Notes under the pieces: generated by a model
The model's database searches: none
What the model was told of the DNA's origin: nothing
The model's input: only the letters and a program-made list of their open reading frames with translations
Shown: positions 22,041-32,521 of the stretch, one piece after another
Layout: each line of letters begins with the position of its first letter
How positions within the stretch are numbered: the stretch's first letter is position 1
Source of the DNA: Coccinella septempunctata
Lineage: Eukaryota; Arthropoda; Insecta; Coleoptera; Coccinellidae
Reading direction: 5' to 3'
Length of the DNA stretch: 64,000 bases
NCBI RefSeq assembly: GCF_907165205.1
Contig: NC_058191.1
Span: 13,456,501 to 13,520,500 of the forward strand
Program-made: the position numbers and the translations under genes

Positions 22041-23129
22041 TTCGCTGATGACACGGTCCTATTTTTCACGGGAGAAACATCGGAGGCAGTTAAAAAGAAG
22101 GCAGAATATGGTTTTGGTCAGTTGTTGAATTTCTTAGACGTTAACAAGCTTACGGTGAACATGGAGAAGACAAAATTTATGTATTACACCAGTGATTTTA
22201 GAAGATCTCCAACGTTTGATAGACTCTCATCAGAAAATGAATTCAAAATAGGGAAAACAGACACAATAAAATATTTAGGAGTCCTTATAGACAGCCACTT
22301 AAGATGGAAGGAACAGGCCAATTTAGTCGTGAGAAAACTGCGACCGATGCTGAGCAAATTTAAAAACTTCAGGCAAATTTGTGACGAAGAGGAACTAAAA
22401 ACCGTGTATCATGCATTGATAGAGTCACACTTAAACTATGGAATACTAGCATGGGGTGGAATGGCCAACTGCCACTATGCAAGAATAGAAAAAATGCAGA
22501 AATGGATATTAAAGATTATTTACAAGAAACCTATTACTCATCCAACGGAAGACCTATTCAGGACTGCGAAATTGCTTACTACCAGGCAACTATATGCAAG
22601 GACCCTCCTTATACATCAGCACAACACTTCTACACCTGTACCTGAAAAAGGCAGAAAATTGAGAAATAAACATATAAACTTGCCTAAATTAAGTAAAACG
22701 AGTACTCTTAGAACATTTACCTACCTCGCCCCACTTCTGTACAACAGGCTTCCAGAGCATTTGAGGGACATTCGGTCTCATTCCAACTACAACAGGCAGA
22801 TAAGACACTGGATAGAACAACAACACTGGAACTTTTGGGTTTCCTTCTGGAATAGAAATAATTTTATTTAGTTATTATGGACTTTTGGTTTTTAGTAATT
22901 ACTCACCTTCACCATAAGATTGTGATTAGAAAGAATGAGGTAAACTCACCTCCATATGTGCATAAATGCGTATGTAGATAATAAGTAAAATTATTACCAC
23001 AGACAAGTGCTTGGCACTTTTGTGGTCTTTGAATGTTTTGTTGACGATTGTGTATTGGTGGATTTATTTGTATTTTCGTGTTATTTTGGGTCAATAAACA
23101 TTATTATTATTATTATTATGAGTATAGTT
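22041..23129 (+). pseudogene. LINE-K: 5'-truncated non-LTR element, RT C-terminus and (ATT)n tail
   Basis: Frame 22041-22871 starts inside the RT at ISFADDTVLFFTG and reads KLTVNMEKTKFM, YLGVLIDSHLRWKEQ, YHALIESHLNYGILAWGG to a natural stop. A 3' UTR of 250 nt ends GGTCAATAAAC followed by ATT repeats (23100-23120), so the tail is a microsatellite rather than poly-A. Only the last third of ORF2 survives; it is otherwise undamaged. Inserted opposite in orientation to JB2, in JB2's 3' UTR. A short AGTAT flank on both sides may be the target duplication. Confidence 0.82.
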
Positions 23130-23151
23130 TTAATAAGTTGTCGTACTCATT

Positions 23152-25860
23152 TTAATCTCTCCTCAATTGATCTCTCGGTCTCCTTTTGTAAATTCTCATT
23201 CTTCTTCTGTCTTCCTCCGGATCGTAGTCCACTAGTCTCCTGAGTTCTTCGTTTGGATGTTCCTTCGCTGTTTCGAATAACTTTTCAGCTTTCCTCTTCA
23301 TAAATTCGGTGATGGTTTCCCACTTCAAATCTCGATATATCTGTTTGTTCCTGACAAACCAAGGCGCATCTATGGCACATCGTAGTAGCTTGTTTTCTGT
23401 TGTCTGAATTCTTTGTATATGGCTCTTTGCCGCGAATCCCCAAGCACCTGATCCATAAGTCAGTTGCGGTCTAGCAACGGCTTTGATTATTTTCAATTTT
23501 GTCTCATTTGACATGTGGCTCTTTCTACCTATCAGCGGGTAGAGCATATTCATCGCCTTGGTTTTGTCAACGGCTTGTTTGATATGGCTTCTCCATGTTA
23601 GACCTTTGTCTAGGGTGATACCTAAATATTTTGCATCGTTTTTCCATTCGATTTCTTCTCCATCTACCTCTAGATTTGTTGTAGTTCTTAGTCTCCTCTT
23701 CTGCAGTAATATCGCTTGGCTCTTTTGTCCGTTGAGTTTTATTTTCCATTTAATACACCAGTCATTTATTTCATCTATAGCTTCTTGTAACATTCCTTCT
23801 ATAATTTCTGGCTTGCGATGTCGCATTGCGATTCCTGTGTCGTCGGCATATAGTGTAAGCATAGTCCTTGGAGATTTTGGTATATCGTGAATATATATGT
23901 TATACAGTAACGGCCCAAGTACTGACCCTTGAGGCACCCCTGCTTCCATATATCTGGTTGTGGAGTTTTCTCCTTCCACTTTCACGTAGAATCTTCTGTG
24001 CCTCAAATAATTCCTAATCAACTTGCACAGTTTCATTGAATATCCAGCATCTCTCATTTTGTAAATCAATCCTTCATGCCATACTCTGTCGAATGCTCTG
24101 GCGACATCTAGTAGTACAAGACCGGTTGCTTGTTTATTTTGGAATCCTTCTGTTATATATTCTGTGAGTCTCAGTAATTGCTGTTCAGTTGAGTGGTCTC
24201 TTCTGAATCCGAATTGCTCTGCTGGAATGAGATTCAGATTTTCAGTTTCTTCTGTAAGCCTCCTAGCGATTACCCTTTCTACTACTTTTCCTAGGGCGGA
24301 CAATAAACTTATCGGCCTCTAGTTTTGGGGGAATTTCTTATCTTTGCCTGGTTTGTTGAACACTATGACTTCTGCAGTTTTCCACTTTTCCGGATAGTGT
24401 TCAGTCCTCATTATACCGTTTGCAATATTTGTGAGAGCAGCTATACCTTTTCTAGGTAATTTCTTCAACATAGCATTCGTTATTTTATCACTTCCGGGAG
24501 CTTTTCTATTTTTCAAGCTTCTGATTATCTCTTTTATTTCAAATGGAGAAGCTGGTTTTTCTATTTTGTCGTCTACTGGTGGTTCGTCCATTTCTTCTTC
24601 GTTGTTCTCTACAAGATCTTCCACCTCGTCATTATCGTCATCAGGTCTGTAATTTATTCTCGATTCTCTTTCTATCGAGTCCGCCAGTGCTTCTGCTTTA
24701 TCGATATTCGTATATGCCATTCCTCTTTCTCCGTGGAGAGGTGGTATTTCAGTCTTTTCTCTTCTCAGACATTTTTGCATTTTCCATGCAGAATGATCGA
24801 TAGTATTTAGTTCTTGAACTCTTTTGTTCCATCTATTTGCTCTCATGTCCTTCAGAGCATTTTTTAGAACTTGGCTGTGTCGGTTTAGATTTCTCTTATT
24901 TATATCTGTTTTGTTGAGCCTGTATGTTTTTCTTAGTCTCCGATTTTCCCTGATGAGATCTTTGATTTCTCTGGGTGTATCACCGTGTGGATGTATCGGT
25001 GCTGGTCTCGTTATTTTCTTTGTGCTCTTTTTGTAGGCATCTATTATATTATTTTCTAGTTTATCAACTGCTCTTTCTAGGTCTTCCGGTGTGTTGATTG
25101 TCGGTATTTCTGTTACCTCCGATTGTATCAGATGGCTATATTTCGTCCAATCGGTGTATTCTCTTGTTGGCATTAGTTCTCTTCTTGGCCCATCTCCTAT
25201 TGTTAATTCGATGGGGTTGTGGTTAGAGGTTCCGTCCCTCAAGGTCTTTATCGAGAATTCTCTAGTGATATTTTTCATAATTGCAATATCAATTATATCT
25301 GGTAATCCATTTCTGAATGCTAGGTACGTTGGTTCTTCAGGTCCAATAACGATAGCTTCATGTTTTTCAGCGAGATCTTTCAGTTTTCTGCCATTTCTGT
25401 TTTCCATCCTGCTGTTCCATTCTGGAGATTTGCAATTAAAATCTCCGATGCAGATTTTCGGGTTTGTTCCATCTAGTAAGTTGTTGATTTCTTCTTCCAA
25501 TAGGTTATTTGGGGGTCTTTTATATGCCGATGTGACTTCGACTCTTTGTCGATTTATTTCAGCTACAATCGTCACTGTTTCTATTTGTGACTCGTCAGAT
25601 CTTCCTTTAAAATAGTGTTTCAGATCTCGTCTAACCAGTAAGGCAACACCTCCCCCAGTGTTTGCGATTCTGTCACATCTATATATCTCATAATTCATGA
25701 TATTCAATCGCGTATTTGGTTGTATTCTTGTTTCCTGTAAGGCTATAATATCAGGTTTTCTCTCTGATATCATTTCTTCTATCTCGGGTTTTCGAGTTCT
25801 GACCCCGTTCATGTTCCAGGAGACTATTTTAAGGGAATTTTTCCTAGTTGTATGTTCCAT
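23152..25860 (-). pseudogene. JB2 ORF2, single nonsense codon
   Basis: 903 codons, the same length as JB1 ORF2, with one TAG at 24319-24321 replacing the Tyr of YRPISL. Endonuclease (WNMNGVRTRKPEIEE, IGDFNCKSPEWNSR, TSNHNPIEL), RT (NRKAPGSDKI, AGVPQGSVLGPLLYNIY, LYADDTGIA, YLGITLDKGLTW, ARPQLTYGSGAWG). The endonuclease SNH replaces the usual SDH, which may weaken catalysis. Start ATG overlaps the ORF1 stop as TAATG. Confidence 0.9.
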
Positions 25861-27287
25861 TATTTCAGTTTACTGAACATTCCTTGGAGTTTTTTCTCCA
25901 TCTCTCTTTCAATTTTCAACATGATTTTGTTGAAAATTTTTTCAGTAAAAGTGTCTAAATCGTCGGCGGATTCAGAGACTTTTCTGTTCTCTTTTGTTTT
26001 GTTGATCGTAGGTTTAGCTTGGGGCATTTTCGGTGTCTCCTTCTTCTGTACTGGTTTGGGTACTTCTTTTTTCTTGTCGTCTACTTTGGAGGGGGTGGGC
26101 TTCTTTTTCTCCTGGACTTTTAGAGGAATCGTGCTCTGCTGAGCCGATTTCTGGCCTGTTTTCCTCTTCCTTGTAACTAATTTGAATTCGCTACATCCTT
26201 TGTAGCTTGCTGGATGGCCTTCTTCGCCGCACAGAACGCATGTGGCATTTCTCTCCTCACCTTTTCTGGTAAGTTCGCAATCTTTTGTGCAATGATTGCC
26301 CAAACATTTGACGCATCTGTATGGAAAAGAGCACTTGTTTTGGGCATGCCCGTACCTCTGACATCTGAAGCATTGGCTTGGATTTTCTGCCCTTCTTTTT
26401 GATTCCACTACAATGCAGAGATTGTAGAGGCGTCTTATTTCGAAAATCTCCTTTCTCTGAGTTTTTACCAGGTATAAGGGTATAAACTTTTTGGTTTTAT
26501 TGGATGTCATTCTGGACACCTCGGCGTCATGGATTCCTTGGACCTTTAGATCATTTTTTATTGAATCTAGGTCAGCATCTATTGGGAGATGTCTTATTAC
26601 TGCATATATCTTTTTCTCTTCCTCCATCTGGTACGTGAAGCACTCCTTACCAATCTGGTCAAAATATTTTGTTATGTTCCTGTAGTCGTCCATAGTCGCG
26701 GCTACGATCCTGATCCCGTCTTTTACGACGGTTGCTCTGTTGTAGCTGAATTTCTTCAAGTAGAGAGCTTTTGAGATCTCTACCCAATCGGCTGTACCCA
26801 TCGTCGTGATGGGTGGAATTTTATCTTTTTTAGGTAACTCCGTTGCTTTTTTTGCGGTCTCTTCGTCTGAAGATGAACTTTCTTTACGCGCGCGTTTTGT
26901 GGGCGGCGCGTTCTGGGTTTTAGCAACTTGAGTTGCAAAATTTCTCTTCTTTTTCGGTTCTGGAGCTACTTCCTGTTTGGAGGAATTTTTGGGGACCGCT
27001 ACCAGCTTTGCAATTTCTGCAAATGTGGGGGTTTCCTATGCCGTATTCTGTTTTGCAATTTCAGCAAAACTAGGGGATTGAAGAGCTTTATTCTTGTTAA
27101 CTTCCTCTCTCAAGAGGCGTATCTCCCCGACCAACTGAGACACGGTTTCAGTCAGTTTATTTATTTGAGCCTTCAACTGCCCATTCTCTTCTTTGAGCCT
27201 TACAAGCTCCTCTGCATCTCCATCGCTGAATTCTTCGGTGTCCGTAGCTTCCATGTAGGAGCTCTCATTGTCTGAGACCTCCGACAT
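25860..27287 (-). pseudogene. JB2 ORF1, single nonsense codon
   Basis: 475-residue frame broken once by TAG at 27036-27038. N-terminus acidic (MSEVSDNESSYMEATDTEE), then a Leu/Ile heptad stretch that fits a coiled coil (LKEENGQLKAQINKL), a basic KRARKESSSSDEE patch, then three zinc knuckles (CFRCQRYGHAQNKC, CVKCLGNHCTKDC, CVLCGEEGHPASYKGC). RNA-binding gag-like role by family. An internal ATG at 26801 would still give a knuckle-bearing fragment. Confidence 0.88.
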
Positions 27288-27745
27288 GGCTTTTTGTCCG
27301 TATTGAACTATATGAGGTATTTCGGAATAATAATGAATATTGGAAATCCTTACTACTATGTTACTATTAAGCTATGTGGCTAAATTAAATATTTTCTATA
27401 CTATCAGAAAAATAAATCGACTCACCAGTGATATCCGTGGAACCAGCGATCTTGGGATCTGGACTCGACACTGAATACACTGAATTTGAACGAATTTCCG
27501 CTCTATAACACATACACTTATAGAACTTACAAAAAACTTCGGAAGTTTCGTAGACGGAATCATAAATTCCGCAGCTTCGCCAGTGTACACTTTCACCTCC
27601 GCTTTCACTTTTACGGCACTGTGACACTTCGACTTTCTCGTCCGCTTTCTCTTTTATGACACTTCGACTTTCTCGTCCGCTTTCTCTTTTATAGCACTAG
27701 GAGCACTGTAGCACGTCTTCTCTTGTCAAGCGAATGACTCGGAAT
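27288..27745 (-). promoter_or_regulatory. JB2 5' UTR with two promoter-like tandem units
   Basis: About 458 nt upstream of ORF1. Bases 27370-27560 are nearly identical to 32180-32400 of JB1. At the distal end a roughly 36-bp unit (gacacttcgactttctcgtc and on) is repeated in tandem at about 27621-27692. Ends at the JB1 target duplication TGACTCGGAAT (27735-27745). Confidence 0.7.
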
Positions 27746-28013
27746 GTTTTTTTTTTTTTTTTTTTTGGTGTAGCAGGGGGAAAATCTGCAAACAGACGAA
27801 CACACCCTCTCCTGAGGGGGAACAGTGTGGGGATTCTCACTCTCCGAGCTCGAGACCCACTAAAAACCCTTAACTGCTTCTTCATAGGTTCCGGGCATTT
27901 TGCCTATTAACCAGTTGACTCTTATGGTTTCTGGACTCTCACACGATCATAGTCGTGTTGATATTTGTATGCTGCCTATAGCTTTTATAGGTTAAGCTCT
28001 TCTTTGGTTACAT
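27746..28013 (-). other. JB1 3' UTR and poly-A tail
   Basis: Reads from the ORF2 stop through AGGCAAAATGCCCGGAACC (hairpin), GGGTTTTTAGTGGGT, GAGAGTGAGAATCCCCACAC and CCCCCTGCTACACC to the poly-A. These blocks recur in the same order in all JB copies, so they are the conserved 3' end the RT must recognise. Confidence 0.85.
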
Positions 28014-30722
28014 TTAAATCCTTACCTGATCTCTGGGTCTTCGGTAGTAGGTTCTTGACCTTCTAGCTTCTTCCGTTGGATCGTAGTCGACTAATCTTCG
28101 TAGTTCCTCATTTGGATGTTGTTTGGCTTTGTCGAATATCCTTTCCGCCTTTCTCTTCATAAATTCTGTAACTGGTTCCCATTCCAAGTCCTTATAGATT
28201 TGTTTGTTCCTAACAAACCAGGGTACGTCCATCGCCATTCTAAGGAGTTTATTCTCAGTGGCCTGTATTTTCTTGATGTGGGTCTTGGCTGCGAAGCCCC
28301 ATGCCGCCGATCCATATGTGAGTTGTGGTCGCGCAATTGTTTTAATCATCGTCAACTTGATGTTCTTATTCACATGACTTCTTCTGCCTATGAGTGGATA
28401 AAGTTTACTCATTGCGGCTTTTGTTTTATCAACTGCACATTTGATGTGGTTTTTCCATGTAAGTCCTCTGTCAAGCGTCACTCCTAGGTATGTTGCTTCA
28501 TTTTTCCATTCAACCTCTTCTCCATCAACTTCAAGGTTTTCTTCCATCCTCAATCTTCTCTTTTGCAGTAATATTGCTTGAGTCTTTCTTCCATTGATTT
28601 GGATTTTCCATTTGATGCACCATTTGAGTAATTCATCTATGGCTTCCTGCAGTCTCCGGTGTATGATCTCTGGGCGTCGATGTCTGAACGCTATTCCTGT
28701 GTCATCTGCGTACAATGTGAGCATATTTCTAGCATTCTTCGGGATATCATAGACGTATATTACATAAAGCAGAGGTCCAAGTACCGATCCTTGAGGCACT
28801 CCCGCTTCCAATTGTCTGATTTGAGAGGTTGCTCCATCTATTTTCACATAAAAGTTTCTATTCCTCAGATAGTTCCTTATAATCTTGCATAGCTTGGTCG
28901 AATATCCTGCTTTTTTCATCTTGTAGATTAGGCCTTCGTGCCATACTCTATCAAAAGCTCTCTCGATATCCATCAGAACTAATCCTGTGGCCTGTTTGGT
29001 CTGCATTCCTTCGGTGACGTATTCTATGAGCCGTAGTAATTGGAGTTCAGTCGAGTGTTCTCGTCGAAATCCAAATTGTTCGGGTGGAATTATCTTCAAC
29101 ATTTCTGTTTCCTCATTCAGCCTTTTGGCGATAACCCTCTCGACGACTTTTCCTAGTGCTGATAATAGGCTGATTGGTCTATAATTTTGAGGAAATTTCC
29201 GTTCCTTTCCAGGCTTGTTGAAAACTATCATTTCTGCAGTTTTCCATCTCTTTGGGTAGTATTCGGTCCTCATCACTCCGTTTGTTATATTCGTCAAGGC
29301 TGCTATTCCTTTTCTAGGCAATTTCTTCAACATATAATTCGTTATCCTATCTTCTCCTGGTGCTTTCCGGTTTTTCAGTTTCATTATTATCTCTTTGATT
29401 TCTGTTGGTGAAGCCGGTTTTGGAATGATTTCGGTTTCCGGTGGTTCCATCATCAGTTCTTCGTTTGCCTCCACTTCTTCTTCTAGATCTTCATTGTCAT
29501 CATCATTTCTGTAATTTATTCTGGCTTCTCTCTCAATTGAGTCGGCAAGTGCTTCGGCTTTTTCAAGTCTCGTATATACCATTCCGTTTGCTCCATGCAG
29601 TGGAGGTATAACTGTCCGTTCTCGTCGTAAGCGTTTTTGCATTTTCCAAGCCGAGTGATCTATTGTATTCAGTTCCCTTAATCTCTGGTGCCATCTGTTA
29701 TTACGCAGTTCTGTTAAAGCATTTTTCAATATCTGACTATGCTTATTCAGTTTCTTCTTGTCTTCTTCTCTTTTTGTTGTTCTGTAGATTTTCCTGAGTC
29801 TTCTGTTCTTTTTTATAAGTTCCTTTATATCCCTTGGCGTATCTCCATGTGAATGTTTCGGAATTGGTTTCCTTATTCTCTTGGTGCTTTCTTCATAGGC
29901 TTCTTTTATTTGATTTTCCAATTTTTCAACTGCTTCATCTAATTCATCCCGGGTGTTTATTTGGGGAATTTCCGTGATTTTCTCCTGAAGTAAATTCTTA
30001 TATTTCTCCCAGTCTGTGCGATCCTTGGTTTGTGTCTCTTCTTCGTTTCTTGGGCCATGTCCCACTATGAATTCTATGGGATTGTGGTCTGAAGTTCCGT
30101 CTTCTATTGTATCAATGCTGATTTCTTCAGTGATGTCTTTCATAACGACAATGTCCAGTACATCGGGTAGTCCATTTACTCTTGGTATGTAGGTCGGTAT
30201 ATCAGGTCCTATCACAACTGCATTAAGTTTTTCAGCATAAATCTTCAGTCTTCTCCCATTGGTATTTTCCACCCTACTGTTCCATTCCTGCGATTTGCAG
30301 TTAAGATCACCAATTATGATTTTCGGGTGTCTTCCTACTAGTAGCATTTTTAGATCCTCTTCCAGCATGTCCTTATCCGGTGATTTATAAGTCGAAATAA
30401 TCTTCACTTGTCCTCGATTGGTATTCACAATAATCGATATTGCTTCTACTTCTTGACCATTGAATATTTGGTCGAAATGGTGATCCATATTCCTTCTAGC
30501 CAGTATAGCAACGCCACCTGTGCTGTTAGGTCTATCATTTCTGTAGATATCGTAATTGGGAAATGCTATCCGAACGTTGGGGTTAAGTCTTGTTTCTTGG
30601 AGAGCTATGACATCCGGTCTCTTCTCTTCAATCAGTTCTTCGAATTCTGGTCTGCGGGCTCTCAATCCTTCGACGTTCCAAGAGACGATTAAGAGATTGT
30701 TCTTTATCGTCGTATCAGCCAT
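28014..30722 (-). CDS. JB1 ORF2: endonuclease-reverse transcriptase, intact
   Basis: 902 aa. Endonuclease: SWNVEGLRARRPEFEEL at residues 14-30, ALQETRL, IIGDLNCKSQEWNSR near 145, TSDHNPIEF near 218 (full SDH). RT: NRKAPGEDRI near 460, YRPISLLSALGKVVERV, EQFGFRREHSTELQLLRL, LVLMDIERAFDRVWH, AGVPQGSVLGPLLYVIY, LYADDTGIAF near 680 (catalytic ADD), YLGVTLDRGLTWKNH, ARPQLTYGSAAWGFAA. No RNase H. Matches the Jockey group in layout. Its ATG shares an A with the ORF1 stop (TAATG, 30720-30724), which suggests stop-restart translation. Confidence 0.95.
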   Translation of the reverse strand: MADTTIKNNLLIVSWNVEGLRARRPEFEELIEEKRPDVIALQETRLNPNVRIAFPNYDIYRNDRPNSTGGVAILARRNMDHHFDQIFNGQEVEAISIIVNTNRGQVKIISTYKSPDKDMLEEDLKMLLVGRHPKIIIGDLNCKSQEWNSRVENTNGRRLKIYAEKLNAVVIGPDIPTYIPRVNGLPDVLDIVVMKDITEEISIDTIEDGTSDHNPIEFIVGHGPRNEEETQTKDRTDWEKYKNLLQEKITEIPQINTRDELDEAVEKLENQIKEAYEESTKRIRKPIPKHSHGDTPRDIKELIKKNRRLRKIYRTTKREEDKKKLNKHSQILKNALTELRNNRWHQRLRELNTIDHSAWKMQKRLRRERTVIPPLHGANGMVYTRLEKAEALADSIEREARINYRNDDDNEDLEEEVEANEELMMEPPETEIIPKPASPTEIKEIIMKLKNRKAPGEDRITNYMLKKLPRKGIAALTNITNGVMRTEYYPKRWKTAEMIVFNKPGKERKFPQNYRPISLLSALGKVVERVIAKRLNEETEMLKIIPPEQFGFRREHSTELQLLRLIEYVTEGMQTKQATGLVLMDIERAFDRVWHEGLIYKMKKAGYSTKLCKIIRNYLRNRNFYVKIDGATSQIRQLEAGVPQGSVLGPLLYVIYVYDIPKNARNMLTLYADDTGIAFRHRRPEIIHRRLQEAIDELLKWCIKWKIQINGRKTQAILLQKRRLRMEENLEVDGEEVEWKNEATYLGVTLDRGLTWKNHIKCAVDKTKAAMSKLYPLIGRRSHVNKNIKLTMIKTIARPQLTYGSAAWGFAAKTHIKKIQATENKLLRMAMDVPWFVRNKQIYKDLEWEPVTEFMKRKAERIFDKAKQHPNEELRRLVDYDPTEEARRSRTYYRRPRDQVRI

Positions 30723-32116
30723 TAAATATTCTTAATAATTTGCTGCATCTTCTTTTCAATCTCTTTCTCCAGATTCTGCATCATCGTGCTGAGGAGGTTT
30801 TTCGTGAACTTATCCAGTTCCTCAGTGATTCCAGAAATTCCTTTTCTGGTTTCGGCTTTTTTGACGGTTTTTGCCTTTTCCGTCTTTTTCTCTGGTTTCT
30901 TCGTCTCTTTGACTGCTTTGGTTGCAGTTTCCTGGGGTTTCTTCACTTCCGAAGAGTTTTGGGATGGCCTCGGTGTATTTTGTGTTGGCCTCGAGCTGGT
31001 CTGGTTCGATCTTGGCGATCTCTTGGTCTTTTTAGTGACCAATTTCCATTCGCTACATCCCTTGTAGCTGGCTGGATGTCCTTGCTCTCCGCAGAGAACA
31101 CAAGAGGCATTTCGCTCCTCGTTCTCCCTGGTAAGCGTACACTCCTTGGAGCTGTGATTACCGGAGCATTTCACGCACCTCCATGGAAAAGTGCACTTAC
31201 TTTGGGCATGTCCATATCGCTGACAGCGGTAACATTGTCCAGGCCCAATCGTCCTTCTCTTAGGTTCAACAACACAGTTCATGTTGTAGAGCCTTTTCAC
31301 CTCGAAGATATCCTTATTCTGGGTTTTAACCAGCAATAAGGGCATCGGCTGTTTTGTTTTATTTGAGGTCATCCTTATGACCTCAGCATCGACGATCCCT
31401 TGATCCTTGAGGTCGTCAAGGATCGTCGGGATATCTGCATCCAGCGGTAGGTATCTCACTACCGCGTATATTTTCTTTTCTTCCTCCCGTTGAAGAGTGT
31501 AAAACTCCCTATTTATTTTATGAAGGAAGTCCGTCATCCTTCTATGATCATCGGCGCTTTGTGGGACGATTCTTATACCGTCCTTTACTGTCGTCGCTCT
31601 TTGGTATTTAATACCGTTTCGCATTAACGCGTTCGAAATTGAAGTCCATTCGGACGTACCTCTCAGGGTCACAGGGGGGATTTTTTCTTTTCTCTCCACT
31701 GGAGTGGTTTTCTCTTGGTCTGGGGTTTCCAAGACTCTTTTCTTGTTTGTATCTTCATTTGACGAGGAGCTATCCTTTCTCACTCTTTTGGCGGGTGGGG
31801 AAATTTTGGTTTGAGGGGTTTTGACCACCTCCATCTTCTGTTTTTGAACCGGTAAGTTCACTTCTTGGACATTTTTCAAAATAATGTTCTTCTTGAGTGC
31901 TTTGGAGTAACTTTCCTTATTTCCCTCCTGCAACTCGAGCCTCTCCCTGAGATTTTTAATCTCAGCAACTAAGCTAGATACGCATCTATCTAACTCATTC
32001 ACCCTCGCTTTCAAACTTGCGTTCTCCTCTCTCAAAATATCGTGTTCGGACACGACATTAGCGATTTCTGGCGCGTCTTCTTCCATTACGGAATCGCAGT
32101 CCGAATGGTCAGACAT
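30722..32116 (-). CDS. JB1 ORF1: gag-like zinc-knuckle protein, intact
   Basis: 464 aa. Acidic N-terminus (MSDHSDCDSVMEEDAPE), a predicted coiled coil around residues 25-65 (LREENASLKARVNELDR, LVAEIKNLRERLEL), a basic phospho-acceptor-like patch (KRVRKDSSSSNED), a conserved gag core, then knuckles CYRCQRYGHAQSKC, CVKCSGNHSSKEC and CVLCGEQGHPASYKGC near residues 295-350, and a Lys/Thr-rich tail. Coiled coil plus knuckles fits an ORF1 that multimerises on element RNA. Ends exactly at the ORF2 start. Confidence 0.93.
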   Translation of the reverse strand: MSDHSDCDSVMEEDAPEIANVVSEHDILREENASLKARVNELDRCVSSLVAEIKNLRERLELQEGNKESYSKALKKNIILKNVQEVNLPVQKQKMEVVKTPQTKISPPAKRVRKDSSSSNEDTNKKRVLETPDQEKTTPVERKEKIPPVTLRGTSEWTSISNALMRNGIKYQRATTVKDGIRIVPQSADDHRRMTDFLHKINREFYTLQREEEKKIYAVVRYLPLDADIPTILDDLKDQGIVDAEVIRMTSNKTKQPMPLLLVKTQNKDIFEVKRLYNMNCVVEPKRRTIGPGQCYRCQRYGHAQSKCTFPWRCVKCSGNHSSKECTLTRENEERNASCVLCGEQGHPASYKGCSEWKLVTKKTKRSPRSNQTSSRPTQNTPRPSQNSSEVKKPQETATKAVKETKKPEKKTEKAKTVKKAETRKGISGITEELDKFTKNLLSTMMQNLEKEIEKKMQQIIKNI

Positions 32117-32521
32117 TTTAGAATCTAATTAATAATTACTTTGCTACTCAAAGAAATTGGAAATAAAATTTTTCAAGACAAAAGAAAAATGGCTAAGTTA
32201 TATATTTTCTATACTATGAGAAAAATAAATCGACTCACCAGTGATATCCGTGGAACCAGCGATCTTGGAGGTGATCTGGACTCTTCACTGAACACACTGA
32301 ATTTGAACGAATTTCCGCTCTATAACGCATACACTTATAGAACTTACAAAAAACTTCGGAAGTTTCGTAGACGGAATCAAAAATTCCGTAGCTTCGCTAG
32401 TGTCAACTTTCACTTCGACTTTCTCTTTTACAACACGAGAGATGACGTATCGCACTGCATCGCTAGTGTACACTTTCACTTCGACTTTCTCTTTTACAAC
32501 ACGAGAGATGACGTATCGCAC
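32117..32521 (-). promoter_or_regulatory. JB1 5' UTR with 5'-terminal tandem duplication
   Basis: 405 nt. The outer end holds a direct repeat of about 60 bp (plus-strand copies at about 32405-32457 and 32468-32520: tttcacttcgactttctctt, tacaacacgagagatgacgt, atcgcactg). The arrangement resembles monomer promoters of some LINEs. The inner 200 nt match the JB2 5' UTR. Confidence 0.7.

Larger units (their letters stand above)
27746..32521 (-). mobile_element. JB1: apparently intact full-length Jockey-like LINE
   Basis: Flanked by an 11-bp TSD TGACTCGGAAT (27735-27745 and 32522-32532). Poly-A (T run 27747-27766), 3' UTR, ORF2, ORF1 and a 5' UTR starting with duplicated units are all present with no stop or frameshift. 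Inserted two bases from the 5' end of JB2. The youngest and most complete element in this part of the nest. Confidence 0.9.

Noticed and set aside
30740..31339. Plus-strand 199-aa frame opposite JB1 ORF1
   Set aside because: Cys/Phe/Leu-rich antisense of the zinc-knuckle ORF1; no domain logic of its own.
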